In this document: one piece after another, positions 44,068 to 52,425 of the stretch
Numbering within the stretch: position 1 is the first letter of the stretch
Layout of the letters: every line of letters starts with the position of its first letter
Source of the DNA: an uncultured Spirochaetales bacterium
GTDB lineage: Bacteria > Spirochaetota > Spirochaetia > Sphaerochaetales > Sphaerochaetaceae
Direction of reading: 5' to 3'
Length of the DNA stretch: 64,000 bases
NCBI GenBank assembly: GCA_949299185.1
Contig: CASFZR010000009.1
Location: 1 to 64,000 of the forward strand
Position numbers and translations under genes: made by a program
The notes under the pieces: generated by a model
What the model was told of the DNA's origin: nothing
Database searches by the model: none
The model's input: only the letters and a program-made list of their open reading frames with translations

Positions 44068-44101
44068 TATATTGCCCATAATCAATCACTATATTGCTCA
44101 T
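44068..44101. promoter_or_regulatory. Pair of direct repeats between proA and the AraC-type gene
   Basis: TATATTGCCCAT (44068-44079) and TATATTGCTCAT (44090-44101) start 22 bp apart, about two helical turns. This matches how AraC-family dimers bind two direct half-sites. The site lies upstream of both divergent genes. Confidence 0.5.
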
Positions 44102-44184
44102 TTTGCTTAAAAATCCTGAAAATTCAATGAAATAACTTATCTTTTCTCATAATTTATGCGAAGAATCCGTGATACAATCTGGTT

Positions 44185-44988
44185 ATGGGCAGCACTACGT
44201 TCACATCGGATGTCATGGGCATCAGGCCGGAGCTGAGATACATCTCGCGGTTCCGGTATGAGAATGACTGGCAGCCCTCGCTTCGCGCTGATACATCCAC
44301 TCAGATACTGTATTTCTCCGAGGGCAAGGGCAGGATGGATATCGGGGATGAGAGCCACGATGTACAGAGCGATGACTTCGCGGTCCTTGCGCCGAATACC
44401 TCGTATATGATCGAACGCTCATCGGATGAGGATCCGCTGGAGTACTATGTCGTAGGCATCGGCAATGCCGGTGCGGAGATATGCCCCGATGGCTCTCCGA
44501 TAATCCGGCTGGGAGATTCCCGATCCACGGCACGCCGTCTGATAACGACGATCTACCGTGAGATGCAGGATAACGAGAAGGGAAACTCGCTCCTCTCCGA
44601 AGGATTGCTTTATGAGCTGATCGTCCTGATATCCCGCAGGAGGGATGATAAGGCGGATGACGGTGTCTCTAGCGACATGGCGGAGCTGAGGCAGTACATG
44701 GATGACCATTACGCCGAGGACATAGACCTCACGACGCTCTCCAACATCTCCTCGATAAGCCGCTTCCACCTCGTGCGCAAGTTCCGCAAGGAGACAGGAA
44801 ACACGCCGATGGAATACCTTGGGAAGCGCAGGATCAGCGAGGCCTGTTCCCTGCTTGCCTCCACCGAGATGAGCATATCCGCGATAGCCTCCTCGATAGG
44901 ATTCTCCTCATCCTCCTACTTCTCAGAGCGGTTCAGGAAGGAGACCGGCATACCGCCGACAAGGTTCCGCAACGAAGCGAGGGGATGA
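44185..44988 (+). CDS. AraC-family transcriptional regulator
   Basis: 267 residues. N-terminal cupin domain at about 20-110 (TQILYFSEGKGRMDIGDESHDVQSDDFAVLAPNTSYMIE), then the double helix-turn-helix at 165-265 (IDLTTLSNISSISRFHLVRKFRKETGNTPMEYL and ISAIASSIGFSSSSYFSERFRKETGIPPTRFR). TACAAT ends six bases before the ATG. It may control itself and proA-proB or the XdhC-YqeB gene that ends one base after it. Confidence 0.92.
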   Translation: MGSTTFTSDVMGIRPELRYISRFRYENDWQPSLRADTSTQILYFSEGKGRMDIGDESHDVQSDDFAVLAPNTSYMIERSSDEDPLEYYVVGIGNAGAEICPDGSPIIRLGDSRSTARRLITTIYREMQDNEKGNSLLSEGLLYELIVLISRRRDDKADDGVSSDMAELRQYMDDHYAEDIDLTTLSNISSISRFHLVRKFRKETGNTPMEYLGKRRISEACSLLASTEMSISAIASSIGFSSSSYFSERFRKETGIPPTRFRNEARG

Positions 44989-46443
44989 TCAGCGGGGGAT
45001 GCTGACAAAGCCGTCTATCGCCTCAAGCACCCCTCCTGCGATCGCGCGCGCCTTATCTGATATCGTAAGATGATCGGCTTCCTCGCCACGAGGATCTATG
45101 TCCGCGATCTTGAATCCCTCCGGAACGGTAAGGCCGTCATGCAGGAGACCCCTGAGCTTCCCATCTATCGTCGCGATCACGGCAACATCAGAGACATAGG
45201 CTATCCTGTCACCCTTCCTGACGATATCCCCGATATGGGCGGCGGAACGGAAGACGCCTGATGCGGGAGAGTGTATCACGCGCTCTGCGGCGTATCCCGC
45301 GATATTCCCCGGTATCCCGGTATTGGGAATCGCGGAGCCGGAGGTGATGACGCGGCCTAGCGAGTGGCCGCGCTTGGTCTCTATCACGGCATGGCAATCC
45401 ACGCCTGCTGTGAATCCTGGGCCCAGCGCGATGACAAGAGGCGCCATATCCATACGGGTACCAAGATTTCTCTTGGCTATCGTGGCATCGACAAGGACCC
45501 GAGGATGGAGGATATCGAGGATGGAGAGCGAAGGATCGACCATCACCGGCACGATGCCTTCATCAAGCATCCTTACAGCATCCTCGGCCGTGCTGACAAG
45601 CCGTCCCGTCACGCCTTCGATGACGATCTCACCATCATAGACAGCCTCTGCAAGCGAGACGGTACGCCTGATCACCGTCGGACGTTCCACCTCGGTCGCT
45701 ATCACGCGATAGCCGGCCTTCACCAGGCGTATGATCACGCCCGTGGCAAGATCGCCCGCGCCCCTGACTATGACGAGACGGTCCTCCCAGGCGGAGAGCG
45801 GAGAAGGCTTTCGATGGCTGATGCACGACATGACCTCAGCAGCTACGGAGACGGCTATCTCTTCCGGAGTCTCTGCTCCGATATCAAGGCCGACGGGAGA
45901 GTGTATGCGCCCAGAGCGAGGCAGCTCGATGGTCCGGGATGCCAGCACCCCGATATAGAAGGCATCGGTCTGGAGGAACGAGGAGGCAAGATGGGCGTCA
46001 GCTGCCCCGGCAATCAGTACAGCCGTGTCATTTCCGATGCGCGTCGTGTCTATCGTGGAGAACGGAGTTCCCCTGTCGTACTCCGTCACGTTCCAGCCAA
46101 GCGTCCGGAAGAGCGATGAGACCGCCGCGCCTACATGGCCGCGGCCGACTACGATGAGGGAGCGGCTGCGTACGGGGACATCGATGAACAGCTCGATGCT
46201 GCCCCTCCCCTGGTTGGAAAGCGTGATGCGCCTTCCCTTCCCTTCCGCGATCGCCTCCTTCGCCTCGGCTATCGCCCTGTCCTCTATCGCGCCGCCACCG
46301 ACGGTGCCGGCTATCTCGCCGTCGGGAAGCACGACCATGCGTCCGCTCCTGCGCGAGACACGGCCCTCGGAGCCGATCACGGTAACGACGGCGAAGGGAA
46401 GATTCTCCTTCTCCCTCTGTGCAGCCTTATCGAATATGCTCAT
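44989..46443 (-). CDS. XdhC-YqeB fusion, selenium-dependent molybdenum hydroxylase accessory protein
   Basis: 484 residues in two parts. Residues about 1-210 match XdhC: XdhC_CoxI segment (VTVIGSEGRVSRRSGRMVVLPDGEIAGTVGGGAIED) and Rossmann XdhC_C (SLIVVGRGHVGAAVSSLFRTLGW). Residues about 222-484 match YqeB/EF2563 (RLVIVRGAGDLATGVIIRLVKAGYRVIATEV, DCHAVIETKRGHSLGRVI). XdhC proteins prepare molybdenum cofactor for hydroxylases; YqeB occurs with selenium-dependent ones. Usually these are separate genes, so the fusion supports joint action. Overlaps yqeC by 17 bases. Confidence 0.85.
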   Translation of the reverse strand: MSIFDKAAQREKENLPFAVVTVIGSEGRVSRRSGRMVVLPDGEIAGTVGGGAIEDRAIAEAKEAIAEGKGRRITLSNQGRGSIELFIDVPVRSRSLIVVGRGHVGAAVSSLFRTLGWNVTEYDRGTPFSTIDTTRIGNDTAVLIAGAADAHLASSFLQTDAFYIGVLASRTIELPRSGRIHSPVGLDIGAETPEEIAVSVAAEVMSCISHRKPSPLSAWEDRLVIVRGAGDLATGVIIRLVKAGYRVIATEVERPTVIRRTVSLAEAVYDGEIVIEGVTGRLVSTAEDAVRMLDEGIVPVMVDPSLSILDILHPRVLVDATIAKRNLGTRMDMAPLVIALGPGFTAGVDCHAVIETKRGHSLGRVITSGSAIPNTGIPGNIAGYAAERVIHSPASGVFRSAAHIGDIVRKGDRIAYVSDVAVIATIDGKLRGLLHDGLTVPEGFKIADIDPRGEEADHLTISDKARAIAGGVLEAIDGFVSIPR

Positions 46444-47137
46444 ATACCCTATCCTCCCTTATCGATGCGGCAACGACCGCGGTGCCTTCAGGAAACGCGA
46501 TGCCATGAAGTGATGATATACTCTCGGCATTGAGGGCATCAGCCCCGTTTAGGATCATCGCAGTACGTCCTGCAAAGCCCTTTGATAGTCCCTCGCCACA
46601 GCTAACGTACCATGAGAGGTACTCCATATCGATGATACCATCACGTCCATCTCCGAAGACCGATGAGTAGATCCTGTCGCCGATCCCCCAGAGCCCCATG
46701 ATGCCTACGGTGGCGCTTGTGAGGGGATGTATCACGGGATCCCGATCGCTATGTATCTTCAGAGGCAGTCCCCTTGACCCGTCAGCCTCGGCGACGATCA
46801 CATCATAACGGCTCCTCAGCGCTGAAAGCACCTCCATCCTCGGAGAGAGCCACTTCTTCATATCCATGGTGTTATGCTCAGCGTAGAACACAAGCTCTCC
46901 GGGATGGGGATCGTATGAAAGGACCGACTCGCTCTCAAAGACCGCATCTGTCCCGTAATCATGGAGGCGCGGTGACATCACGCGCGTTGTCGTGGTGATC
47001 ATGACCCTAAGGCCCCTATCCGCAAGGGACCTTCCGAACGAGGACATGAAGCTCGTCTTGCCACCGCCTCCGGTAACAGAGACGAAGCCGCTGCCCTCAG
47101 GCGTAAGCGTATCATATGCCCAATCTGTCAGCTTCAC
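46427..47137 (-). CDS. yqeC: Putative selenium-dependent hydroxylase accessory protein YqeC
   Basis: 236 residues, P-loop protein. FVSVTGGGGKTSFMSSFGRSLADRGLRVMITTTTRVM carries the Walker A-type GGGGKTS, and DVIVAEADGSRGLPLKIHSDRDPVIH is the conserved middle motif of YqeC. The family co-occurs with SelD and YqeB in genomes with selenium-dependent molybdenum hydroxylases. GTG 47137 is proposed because TATACT (47144-47149) ends six bases earlier; the longer frame of 363 residues runs through the divergent cation-efflux gene and is rejected. Confidence 0.85.
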   Translation of the reverse strand: MKLTDWAYDTLTPEGSGFVSVTGGGGKTSFMSSFGRSLADRGLRVMITTTTRVMSPRLHDYGTDAVFESESVLSYDPHPGELVFYAEHNTMDMKKWLSPRMEVLSALRSRYDVIVAEADGSRGLPLKIHSDRDPVIHPLTSATVGIMGLWGIGDRIYSSVFGDGRDGIIDMEYLSWYVSCGEGLSKGFAGRTAMILNGADALNAESISSLHGIAFPEGTAVVAASIREDRVYEHIR

Positions 47138-47143
47138 CGCATG

Positions 47144-47190
47144 AGTATATAACACAATGCCTTGTAACCGCCAGAGAACATCGCTAGAAT
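47144..47190. promoter_or_regulatory. Divergent promoters of yqeC and the cation-efflux gene
   Basis: Minus strand: TATACT (47144-47149), six bases, GTG 47137. Plus strand: TTGTAA (47162-47167), N17, TAGAAT (47185-47190), eight bases, ATG 47199. Both would give leaderless messages. Confidence 0.45.
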
Positions 47191-47198
47191 ACGCGAGT

Positions 47199-48314
47199 AT
47201 GGTCGAGGAAGGAATCAGGAACAAGGTGCTTAAGCGGACAGCCCTGACGGGAATAGCGTCAAACGCGTTCATCGCCGTCCTCAAGCTGGCCATAGGCCTT
47301 ATCTCCGGATCGGTTGCCATCGTCTCCGATGCGGCGAATAACCTCTCCGACATGCTCTCCTCGATCGTGACCATCGTAGGGTTCAATGCCGCCAAGCGCC
47401 GCCCTACGCACTCGCACCCTCTGGGATTCGGCAGGATGGAGTATATCTCAGCCCTCTTCGTGGCCTTCCTCGTGATATTCACCGGAGCATCGTTCTTCCG
47501 CACCTCCGTGGACCGCATACTGGAACCATCGCCTGTCTATGTATCGATCCCGATGGTCCTTATCCTCGTAGTCACCATACTGGTGAAGATCGCGCTGTGG
47601 CGCATCAATATAAGGAGCGGCAGGATGATAGAGAGCGAGGCGCTATCCGCATCGGGCTCCGACGCGCTTTCCGATGCCCTCGCTACGACGGTGACGATCA
47701 TAGCGGCCATAGCCTCGCAGTTCACAGCATTGCCCATCGATGGGATCGCAGGCATCATCGTCTCAATCTTCATACTCTACTCAGGCATAACCAGCGTCGT
47801 GGGAACCGTCTCGACGATCGTTGGGGAGAGGCCGACGAAGGACACGGTCAAGCTGCTCCGCTCGATCATCAACAGCCATCCGCCTATCTCCGGCGGCTAC
47901 GACATCCAGATACACACATACGGCCCTTCACGCTCGATCGGGACCTGCAACGTAGAGGTTCCCTCCGATGCCCTTAGCGAGGAGGTCTATGACGCGATGA
48001 CCGATGCCCAGGAGGAGATACTGGAGAAGATGGGCATCTACATGACATTCGGCATGTATGCGGTGAACACGAAGAACCCTGTGGTGCAGCTGATGCGGCA
48101 GGAGGTGCTGAAGGTACTCAAGGCGAACTCATCGGCTGTACTCAGCATCCATGGCTTCCACGTTCATTTCGAGGATTCACGCGTGCATTTCGACGTCGTG
48201 ATCGACTTCTCCGTAACCGATCTCGCATCGTTCCGGGAGAAGGAGCAGAAGGCCCTTGAGGAGGCCTTCCCAACCTATAGGTTCAGCTTCAACATCGATC
48301 CCGATTACGCCTGA
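47199..48314 (+). CDS. Cation diffusion facilitator family transporter
   Basis: 371 residues. Six transmembrane helices from about 15 to 205, then a C-terminal cytoplasmic metal-binding domain extended by about 80 residues containing SIHGFHVHFEDSRVHFDVVIDF. Metal sites: IVSDAANNLSDMLSS in helix 2 and SGSDALSDALAT in helix 5, with Asp rather than His at the outer positions, so manganese or iron is more likely than zinc. The start is set at 47199, eight bases after TAGAAT; upstream codons in the longer frame lie in the promoter. Confidence 0.87.
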   Translation: MVEEGIRNKVLKRTALTGIASNAFIAVLKLAIGLISGSVAIVSDAANNLSDMLSSIVTIVGFNAAKRRPTHSHPLGFGRMEYISALFVAFLVIFTGASFFRTSVDRILEPSPVYVSIPMVLILVVTILVKIALWRINIRSGRMIESEALSASGSDALSDALATTVTIIAAIASQFTALPIDGIAGIIVSIFILYSGITSVVGTVSTIVGERPTKDTVKLLRSIINSHPPISGGYDIQIHTYGPSRSIGTCNVEVPSDALSEEVYDAMTDAQEEILEKMGIYMTFGMYAVNTKNPVVQLMRQEVLKVLKANSSAVLSIHGFHVHFEDSRVHFDVVIDFSVTDLASFREKEQKALEEAFPTYRFSFNIDPDYA

Positions 48315-48600
48315 GTTGTTCCCAGGCGTTTCTTTATTGTTCTTACTTGTTCTAAACAATTATTTATATATAAAGAGGTTACGATTTTGATTCAGTCTGA
48401 ATCGTTCCTATTTGTTCTACCCTGTTATTTAGTGTTTCTCAGATTTCCGTGGGCAAAATGTGGGCAATCGTAGGCAAGACGAGGCTTTTACCTATCTCAC
48501 TCCGATGATGCATCGAATATGCCTGATCGCTATCGCATGGCCTTGCCTCCATCTATCATCTGAATGTATAATGTCGATTATCTTAGGAAAACAAATCGAT
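48315..48600. other. 286-bp AT-rich intergenic region
   Basis: No gene recognised. It holds repeated TTGTTC words (48316-48418), the palindrome TTTATATATAAA, an inverted repeat GATTCA-N3-TGAATC, and near 48450 the tandem GTGGGCAA words seen beside integrase genes in other anaerobes. TTGCCT-N18-TATAAT, ending at about 48572, is a candidate promoter for the ModE-like gene. Confidence 0.4.
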
Positions 48601-48930
48601 ATGGACGCGCTTCTCAAGATAAGGCTTACGAATGAGAATGGAGTGATCTTCGGACCGGGGACGCTGATGCTCTTCGACGCGATAGAGCGTACGGGCTCGG
48701 TCAAGGCCGCGGCTGAGGATACAGGCATGAGCTACTCCAAGGCGTGGACGATCATCAGGGATGCCGAGAGGAATACAGGCGTGAGGCTCGTAGAGAGGAG
48801 CAACGGAGGAAAGGATGGAGGAGCCGCGTCCATCACGGAGGACGGACAGCATCTCATAGAGCGCTATATAGCGATAAGGGACGAGCTTGAGAGGGCTAAG
48901 GATAAGATCATAGGGAGGCTTGGATGCTGA
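48601..48930 (+). CDS. ModE-like molybdate regulator, DNA-binding domain only
   Basis: 109 residues matching the N-terminal ModE winged helix: LTNENGVIFGPGTLMLFDAIERTGSVKAAAEDTGMSYSKAWTIIRDAERNTGVRLVERSNGGKDGGAASIT. The C-terminal TOBE (molybdate-binding) domains are missing, so sensing may need another protein. ATG 48601 follows AGGA with a long spacing; an in-frame ATG 30 bases earlier is possible. It overlaps the permease gene by 7 bases and probably regulates that transporter. Confidence 0.8.
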   Translation: MDALLKIRLTNENGVIFGPGTLMLFDAIERTGSVKAAAEDTGMSYSKAWTIIRDAERNTGVRLVERSNGGKDGGAASITEDGQHLIERYIAIRDELERAKDKIIGRLGC

Positions 48931-49931
48931 GACGGAGCCTCTTCCCTGCCCTGATCATCATCTATGCCGCCGTATTCATCCTCTCCTTCTCGATGGGACG
49001 CTTCCCTGTCGGACCGGTGGAGCTTATGAGGATACTCCTATCGAAGGTTCTTCCCATAGAGGCTGATTGGACAAGGCAGGCGGAATCTGTGGTGTTCAAC
49101 ATCAGGCTTCCTCGCATAGCCGCAGCCTCGCTGATCGGAGCCGCGCTCTCGCTCTCCGGGCTGGTCTTCCAGATGATCTTCCGCAATCCGATGGTATCGC
49201 CAGACGTGCTTGGTACCACCTCCGGAGCCGGATTCGGCGCGGCCATAGCGCTCCTTATCCACCTGCCATCTCAGATGCTTCCAGCCTTCGCATTCATATT
49301 CGGCCTCTCGGCCGTCTTCCTTGCGTGGCAGATAGGAAACAGGGTCCCGCGCAATCAGGTATTGGGTCTGATCCTCGGAGGGATAATGATCAGCGCGCTC
49401 TTCGAGTCGGGAACAAGCTTCATAAAGCTGGTTGCCGATCCGAACGATGAGCTTCCTGCCATCACCTACTTCCTGATGGGATCGCTTGCGGGAGCCGGCA
49501 GGCGGGAGATAGGCATCATCCTGCTACCGATGGTCATATCCGCACTACCGGTGATCCTGCTCTCATGGAGGCTCAACCTGCTCTCCCTGCCAGAGGAAGA
49601 GGCCCGCTCGCTAGGGGTGAACACGAAGGCTATCAGGGCGGTGATGATAGCCGCGGCATCGCTTATGACCGCATCATCAGTGGCCGTGGCAGGAATGATC
49701 GGCTGGGTGGGCCTCGTCATACCTCATATAACGCGGATGATCGCGGGCCCGGACGCGCGCAAGGCCGTTCCTGCGTCGATGATACTCGGAGCGGCCTTCC
49801 TCACAGCGGTTGATTCCGTCGCACGCACCGCAAGCTATCAGGAGATACCGATAGGGATACTCACATCGTTCATAGGGGCGCCATTCTTCCTCTATCTCAT
49901 CATCAGGGAGGGCCGCAGGGATGCGTCTTGA
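48924..49931 (+). CDS. FecCD-family ABC transporter permease
   Basis: 335 residues with about nine or ten membrane helices. PRIAAASLIGAALSLSGLVFQMIFRNPMVSPDVLGTTSGAGFGAA and GWVGLVIPHITRMIAGPDARK are hallmarks of BtuC/FecCD permeases. Normal substrates are siderophores, haem or cobalamin, but one clade (H. influenzae MolB) carries molybdate, which fits the ModE-like gene in front. Overlaps its neighbours by 7 and 11 bases. Confidence 0.9.
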   Translation: MLRRSLFPALIIIYAAVFILSFSMGRFPVGPVELMRILLSKVLPIEADWTRQAESVVFNIRLPRIAAASLIGAALSLSGLVFQMIFRNPMVSPDVLGTTSGAGFGAAIALLIHLPSQMLPAFAFIFGLSAVFLAWQIGNRVPRNQVLGLILGGIMISALFESGTSFIKLVADPNDELPAITYFLMGSLAGAGRREIGIILLPMVISALPVILLSWRLNLLSLPEEEARSLGVNTKAIRAVMIAAASLMTASSVAVAGMIGWVGLVIPHITRMIAGPDARKAVPASMILGAAFLTAVDSVARTASYQEIPIGILTSFIGAPFFLYLIIREGRRDAS

Positions 49932-50694
49932 GGTATCTGGGATAACATTCAGCTATGGAAACCGTAAGGTACTCTCTGATATCTCCCTGAAGGCGGAGGA
50001 TGGGGAGATCATCGCCATACTCGGCCGCAATGGATCGGGAAAGACCACGCTGATGAGGGCGATGCTCGGCTTCCTGCGCCCGGAATCGGGAACGATAACC
50101 ATCGATGGCCAGGATATCCTCATGATGGATAGCCGCGCGAGGGCGAAGGCGATCGCGTATATACCTCAGCAGACAGAGGCCGTGTACTCCTACACCGTGC
50201 TTGAGGCTGTGATGATGGGATCCGCTCCGACGCTATCGCTCTTCAGCCGTCCGGGAAGGAAGGAAGAGGAACGGGCGCTTTCCGTACTGGAGATGCTGGG
50301 TATAGGAAGCCTTGCGGGAAGATACGTCAATCAGATAAGCGGCGGCGAGAGACAGCTCGTGATGATCGCAAGGGCAATCGCACAGGATGCGAGGATCCTC
50401 CTGCTTGATGAGCCCACTTCTTCCCTCGATTACTCCAATCAGCTCCTTGTGATGGAACGCGCCGGCATGCTCAGCAAGGATGGCTACACGCTCATCCTCT
50501 CCACCCACGATCCAGCACAGGCCCTTACCTATGCCACGTCCGTGCTGGCGCTTTCAGACGGCGGAATACTCTATTCAGGAGTCCCTGATGGCCTTCTGGA
50601 CGGCAAGGTACTCTCCGCACTTTATGGCCGCGAGCTGGTGGTAAGGGAGATAGAGAGCGAAGGAGGAAGGAGGATCGTATGCATACCACGCTAG
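49921..50694 (+). CDS. ABC transporter ATP-binding protein (FepC/BtuD type)
   Basis: 257 residues. Walker A GRNGSGKTT near residue 37, Q-loop YIPQQTEAVYSYTV, signature ISGGERQL, Walker B ILLLDEPTSSLDYSN and the H-loop STHDPAQAL. Partner of the permease upstream, with which it overlaps by 11 bases. Confidence 0.93.
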   Translation: MRLEVSGITFSYGNRKVLSDISLKAEDGEIIAILGRNGSGKTTLMRAMLGFLRPESGTITIDGQDILMMDSRARAKAIAYIPQQTEAVYSYTVLEAVMMGSAPTLSLFSRPGRKEEERALSVLEMLGIGSLAGRYVNQISGGERQLVMIARAIAQDARILLLDEPTSSLDYSNQLLVMERAGMLSKDGYTLILSTHDPAQALTYATSVLALSDGGILYSGVPDGLLDGKVLSALYGRELVVREIESEGGRRIVCIPR

Positions 50695-51353
50695 GCTGGT
50701 GGGATGAGGAGCGCATCAGATGGTATGATGCGGCCGCATCCTACTCATCGTTCCACAAGGCCCTCACGGATGATATAGAACGGCTGATTGATAAGAACGA
50801 CAGGATCCTTGAGCTCGGATGCGGACTCGGGTATGTAGCAGAGCTGCTCTGCGCCGATGGCTATGCCATAAGAGCGACAGATAAGGACGAGAGCGCGATA
50901 CGGAGCGCATCGGACAGGACCGGCCTTCCGATCTACTCCGTGATGGATGCCGATGGGACTATCCCCAGCTCCGATGTCCTCTTGATGGTCTATTTCGGCA
51001 GGATCGCAGAGAAGGACAGCCTCGAAAGGCTATTGGAAAGCACCGGACGCATCATCTACATACTCTCCCATCACAGAGGCCAGGATACCGACAGGCGCAT
51101 CAGGAGAAGCAATGTGGAGACTACGGAGGAATACCTCCGTAATAAGGGAGTGCATTACTCAAGGACCGATGTCATCCATGACTTTCCCCAGCCGCTTGTG
51201 GATGCTGGGGATGCAAGACGCTTCATCGCACGGATGTATGGCGAGGAGAATGTCGAGGAGTATATGCCAATGCTTAAGGCAGGCCGGGGATATGGGTATG
51301 AGCTTGAGAATAGGAAGATATCTTCCATCTTCGATATAAGGAGGCTGGCATGA
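50679..51353 (+). CDS. SAM-dependent methyltransferase
   Basis: 224 residues. Motif I ILELGCGLGYVAELL near residue 43, then ATDKDESAIRSA for the ribose contact and a substrate region ending RMYGEENVEEYMPML. Target unknown. It is inserted between the ATPase and the binding-protein gene with overlaps of 16 and 4 bases, so its product probably acts on the transported compound or its carrier. Confidence 0.78.
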   Translation: MHTTLGWWDEERIRWYDAAASYSSFHKALTDDIERLIDKNDRILELGCGLGYVAELLCADGYAIRATDKDESAIRSASDRTGLPIYSVMDADGTIPSSDVLLMVYFGRIAEKDSLERLLESTGRIIYILSHHRGQDTDRRIRRSNVETTEEYLRNKGVHYSRTDVIHDFPQPLVDAGDARRFIARMYGEENVEEYMPMLKAGRGYGYELENRKISSIFDIRRLA

Positions 51354-52369
51354 AGAGGATCATGGCAACGATGCTTATAGCGGCAATGGCACTTCTCTGC
51401 GTCAACGCGGCAGAGTATACGGATGATCTAGGACGCACGGTGATGCTTCCAGATAACATAGAGAGGGTCGTACCATCGGGGAACCTCGCCCAGATGGTCC
51501 TCTACTCCATCACGCCGGAGAAGATCGTGGGCTGGTCATCACAGCTCTCAGGGGCGGCGAAGGAGGAGTATTTCGTGCAGGATATCGTGAATCTTCCCGT
51601 ATTCGGTACCTTCTATGGCAAGAAGGCCAATCTCAACAAGGAGGCTCTGATGGCCGCCGCGCCTGACGTGGTGATAGACATGGGAGAGCTGAAGGGCTCC
51701 AAGGAAAGCATGGTGGCCGACCTAGACAGCCTTCAGGACGATCTATTGATACCGGTGATCTTCATAGAGGCCTATCTCGACAACACTCCCGATGTATACC
51801 GTAAGCTAGGCTCGCTTCTGGGCGCGGAGGAGAAGGGAGAGGCCCTCGCAGGATACGCAGAGGATGCGATCAGGATGGCGGCTGAAGCCAGGGAGAGGAT
51901 AACCGATCCCATCACCGTCTATTATTCGATATCCTCAGACGGCCTTGAAGCCATAGCCGAGGGCAACTTCCACGGGGAGGTCATAGAGAAGATCGGCGCG
52001 AAGAACGTCGTGTCATCGGTATTCGGCGCCTCTCAGGGTGATGTGTCTATGGAACAGCTGTATATCTGGGATCCCGATGTGATACTCCTCTCCGAGAAGG
52101 AAGCCTATGAAAGAGCGATAACCGATCCGATGTGGACGATGCTCCGCGCCGTAGAGGAAGGGAATGTCTATCTAGTACCCTCAGAGCCCTACTCCTTCAT
52201 CGATGCCCCTCCTGCGACGAACAGGATCATCGGCATCTACTGGCTGGGCAACCTACTCTACCCAGAGCTGTACCCAGTGGATGTCGTGGATAAGATGATC
52301 GAATACTACGACCTCTACTACAGCTATGACCTGACAGAGGAACATGCAGAGGAGATTCTAGGGAAATAA
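51350..52369 (+). CDS. ABC transporter substrate-binding protein (FecB/TroA-like)
   Basis: 339 residues with signal peptide MKRIMATMLIAAMALLCVNAAEY. EYTDDLGRTVMLPDNIERVVPSG is the typical start of class III (siderophore/metal) binding proteins, with two lobes joined by a long helix (YRKLGSLLGAEEKGEALAGYAEDAIRMAAEARERI). Substrate is inferred as molybdate or tungstate from context; a siderophore or cobalamin remains possible. Last gene of the transporter operon. Confidence 0.85.
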   Translation: MKRIMATMLIAAMALLCVNAAEYTDDLGRTVMLPDNIERVVPSGNLAQMVLYSITPEKIVGWSSQLSGAAKEEYFVQDIVNLPVFGTFYGKKANLNKEALMAAAPDVVIDMGELKGSKESMVADLDSLQDDLLIPVIFIEAYLDNTPDVYRKLGSLLGAEEKGEALAGYAEDAIRMAAEARERITDPITVYYSISSDGLEAIAEGNFHGEVIEKIGAKNVVSSVFGASQGDVSMEQLYIWDPDVILLSEKEAYERAITDPMWTMLRAVEEGNVYLVPSEPYSFIDAPPATNRIIGIYWLGNLLYPELYPVDVVDKMIEYYDLYYSYDLTEEHAEEILGK

Positions 52370-52394
52370 GCCTAGGATATTGCAATAGCATGAG

Positions 52395-52425
52395 TAGCGT
52401 ACGGGGAGAGATACCCTGCACGCTA
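52395..52425. terminator. Hairpin between convergent genes
   Basis: TAGCGT (52395-52400) with ACGCTA (52420-52425) plus an inner GGG/CCC; TTCCTTACT follows on the plus strand. Confidence 0.4.

Noticed and set aside
46427..47518. 363-residue version of YqeC
   Set aside because: The extra N-terminus is translated from the divergent cation-efflux gene and its promoter; the P-loop protein fits a start at 47137.
48315..48600. Molybdenum-cofactor riboswitch or ModE-site in front of the ModE-like gene
   Set aside because: Neither the conserved Moco RNA core nor a full ModE palindrome could be identified by eye.
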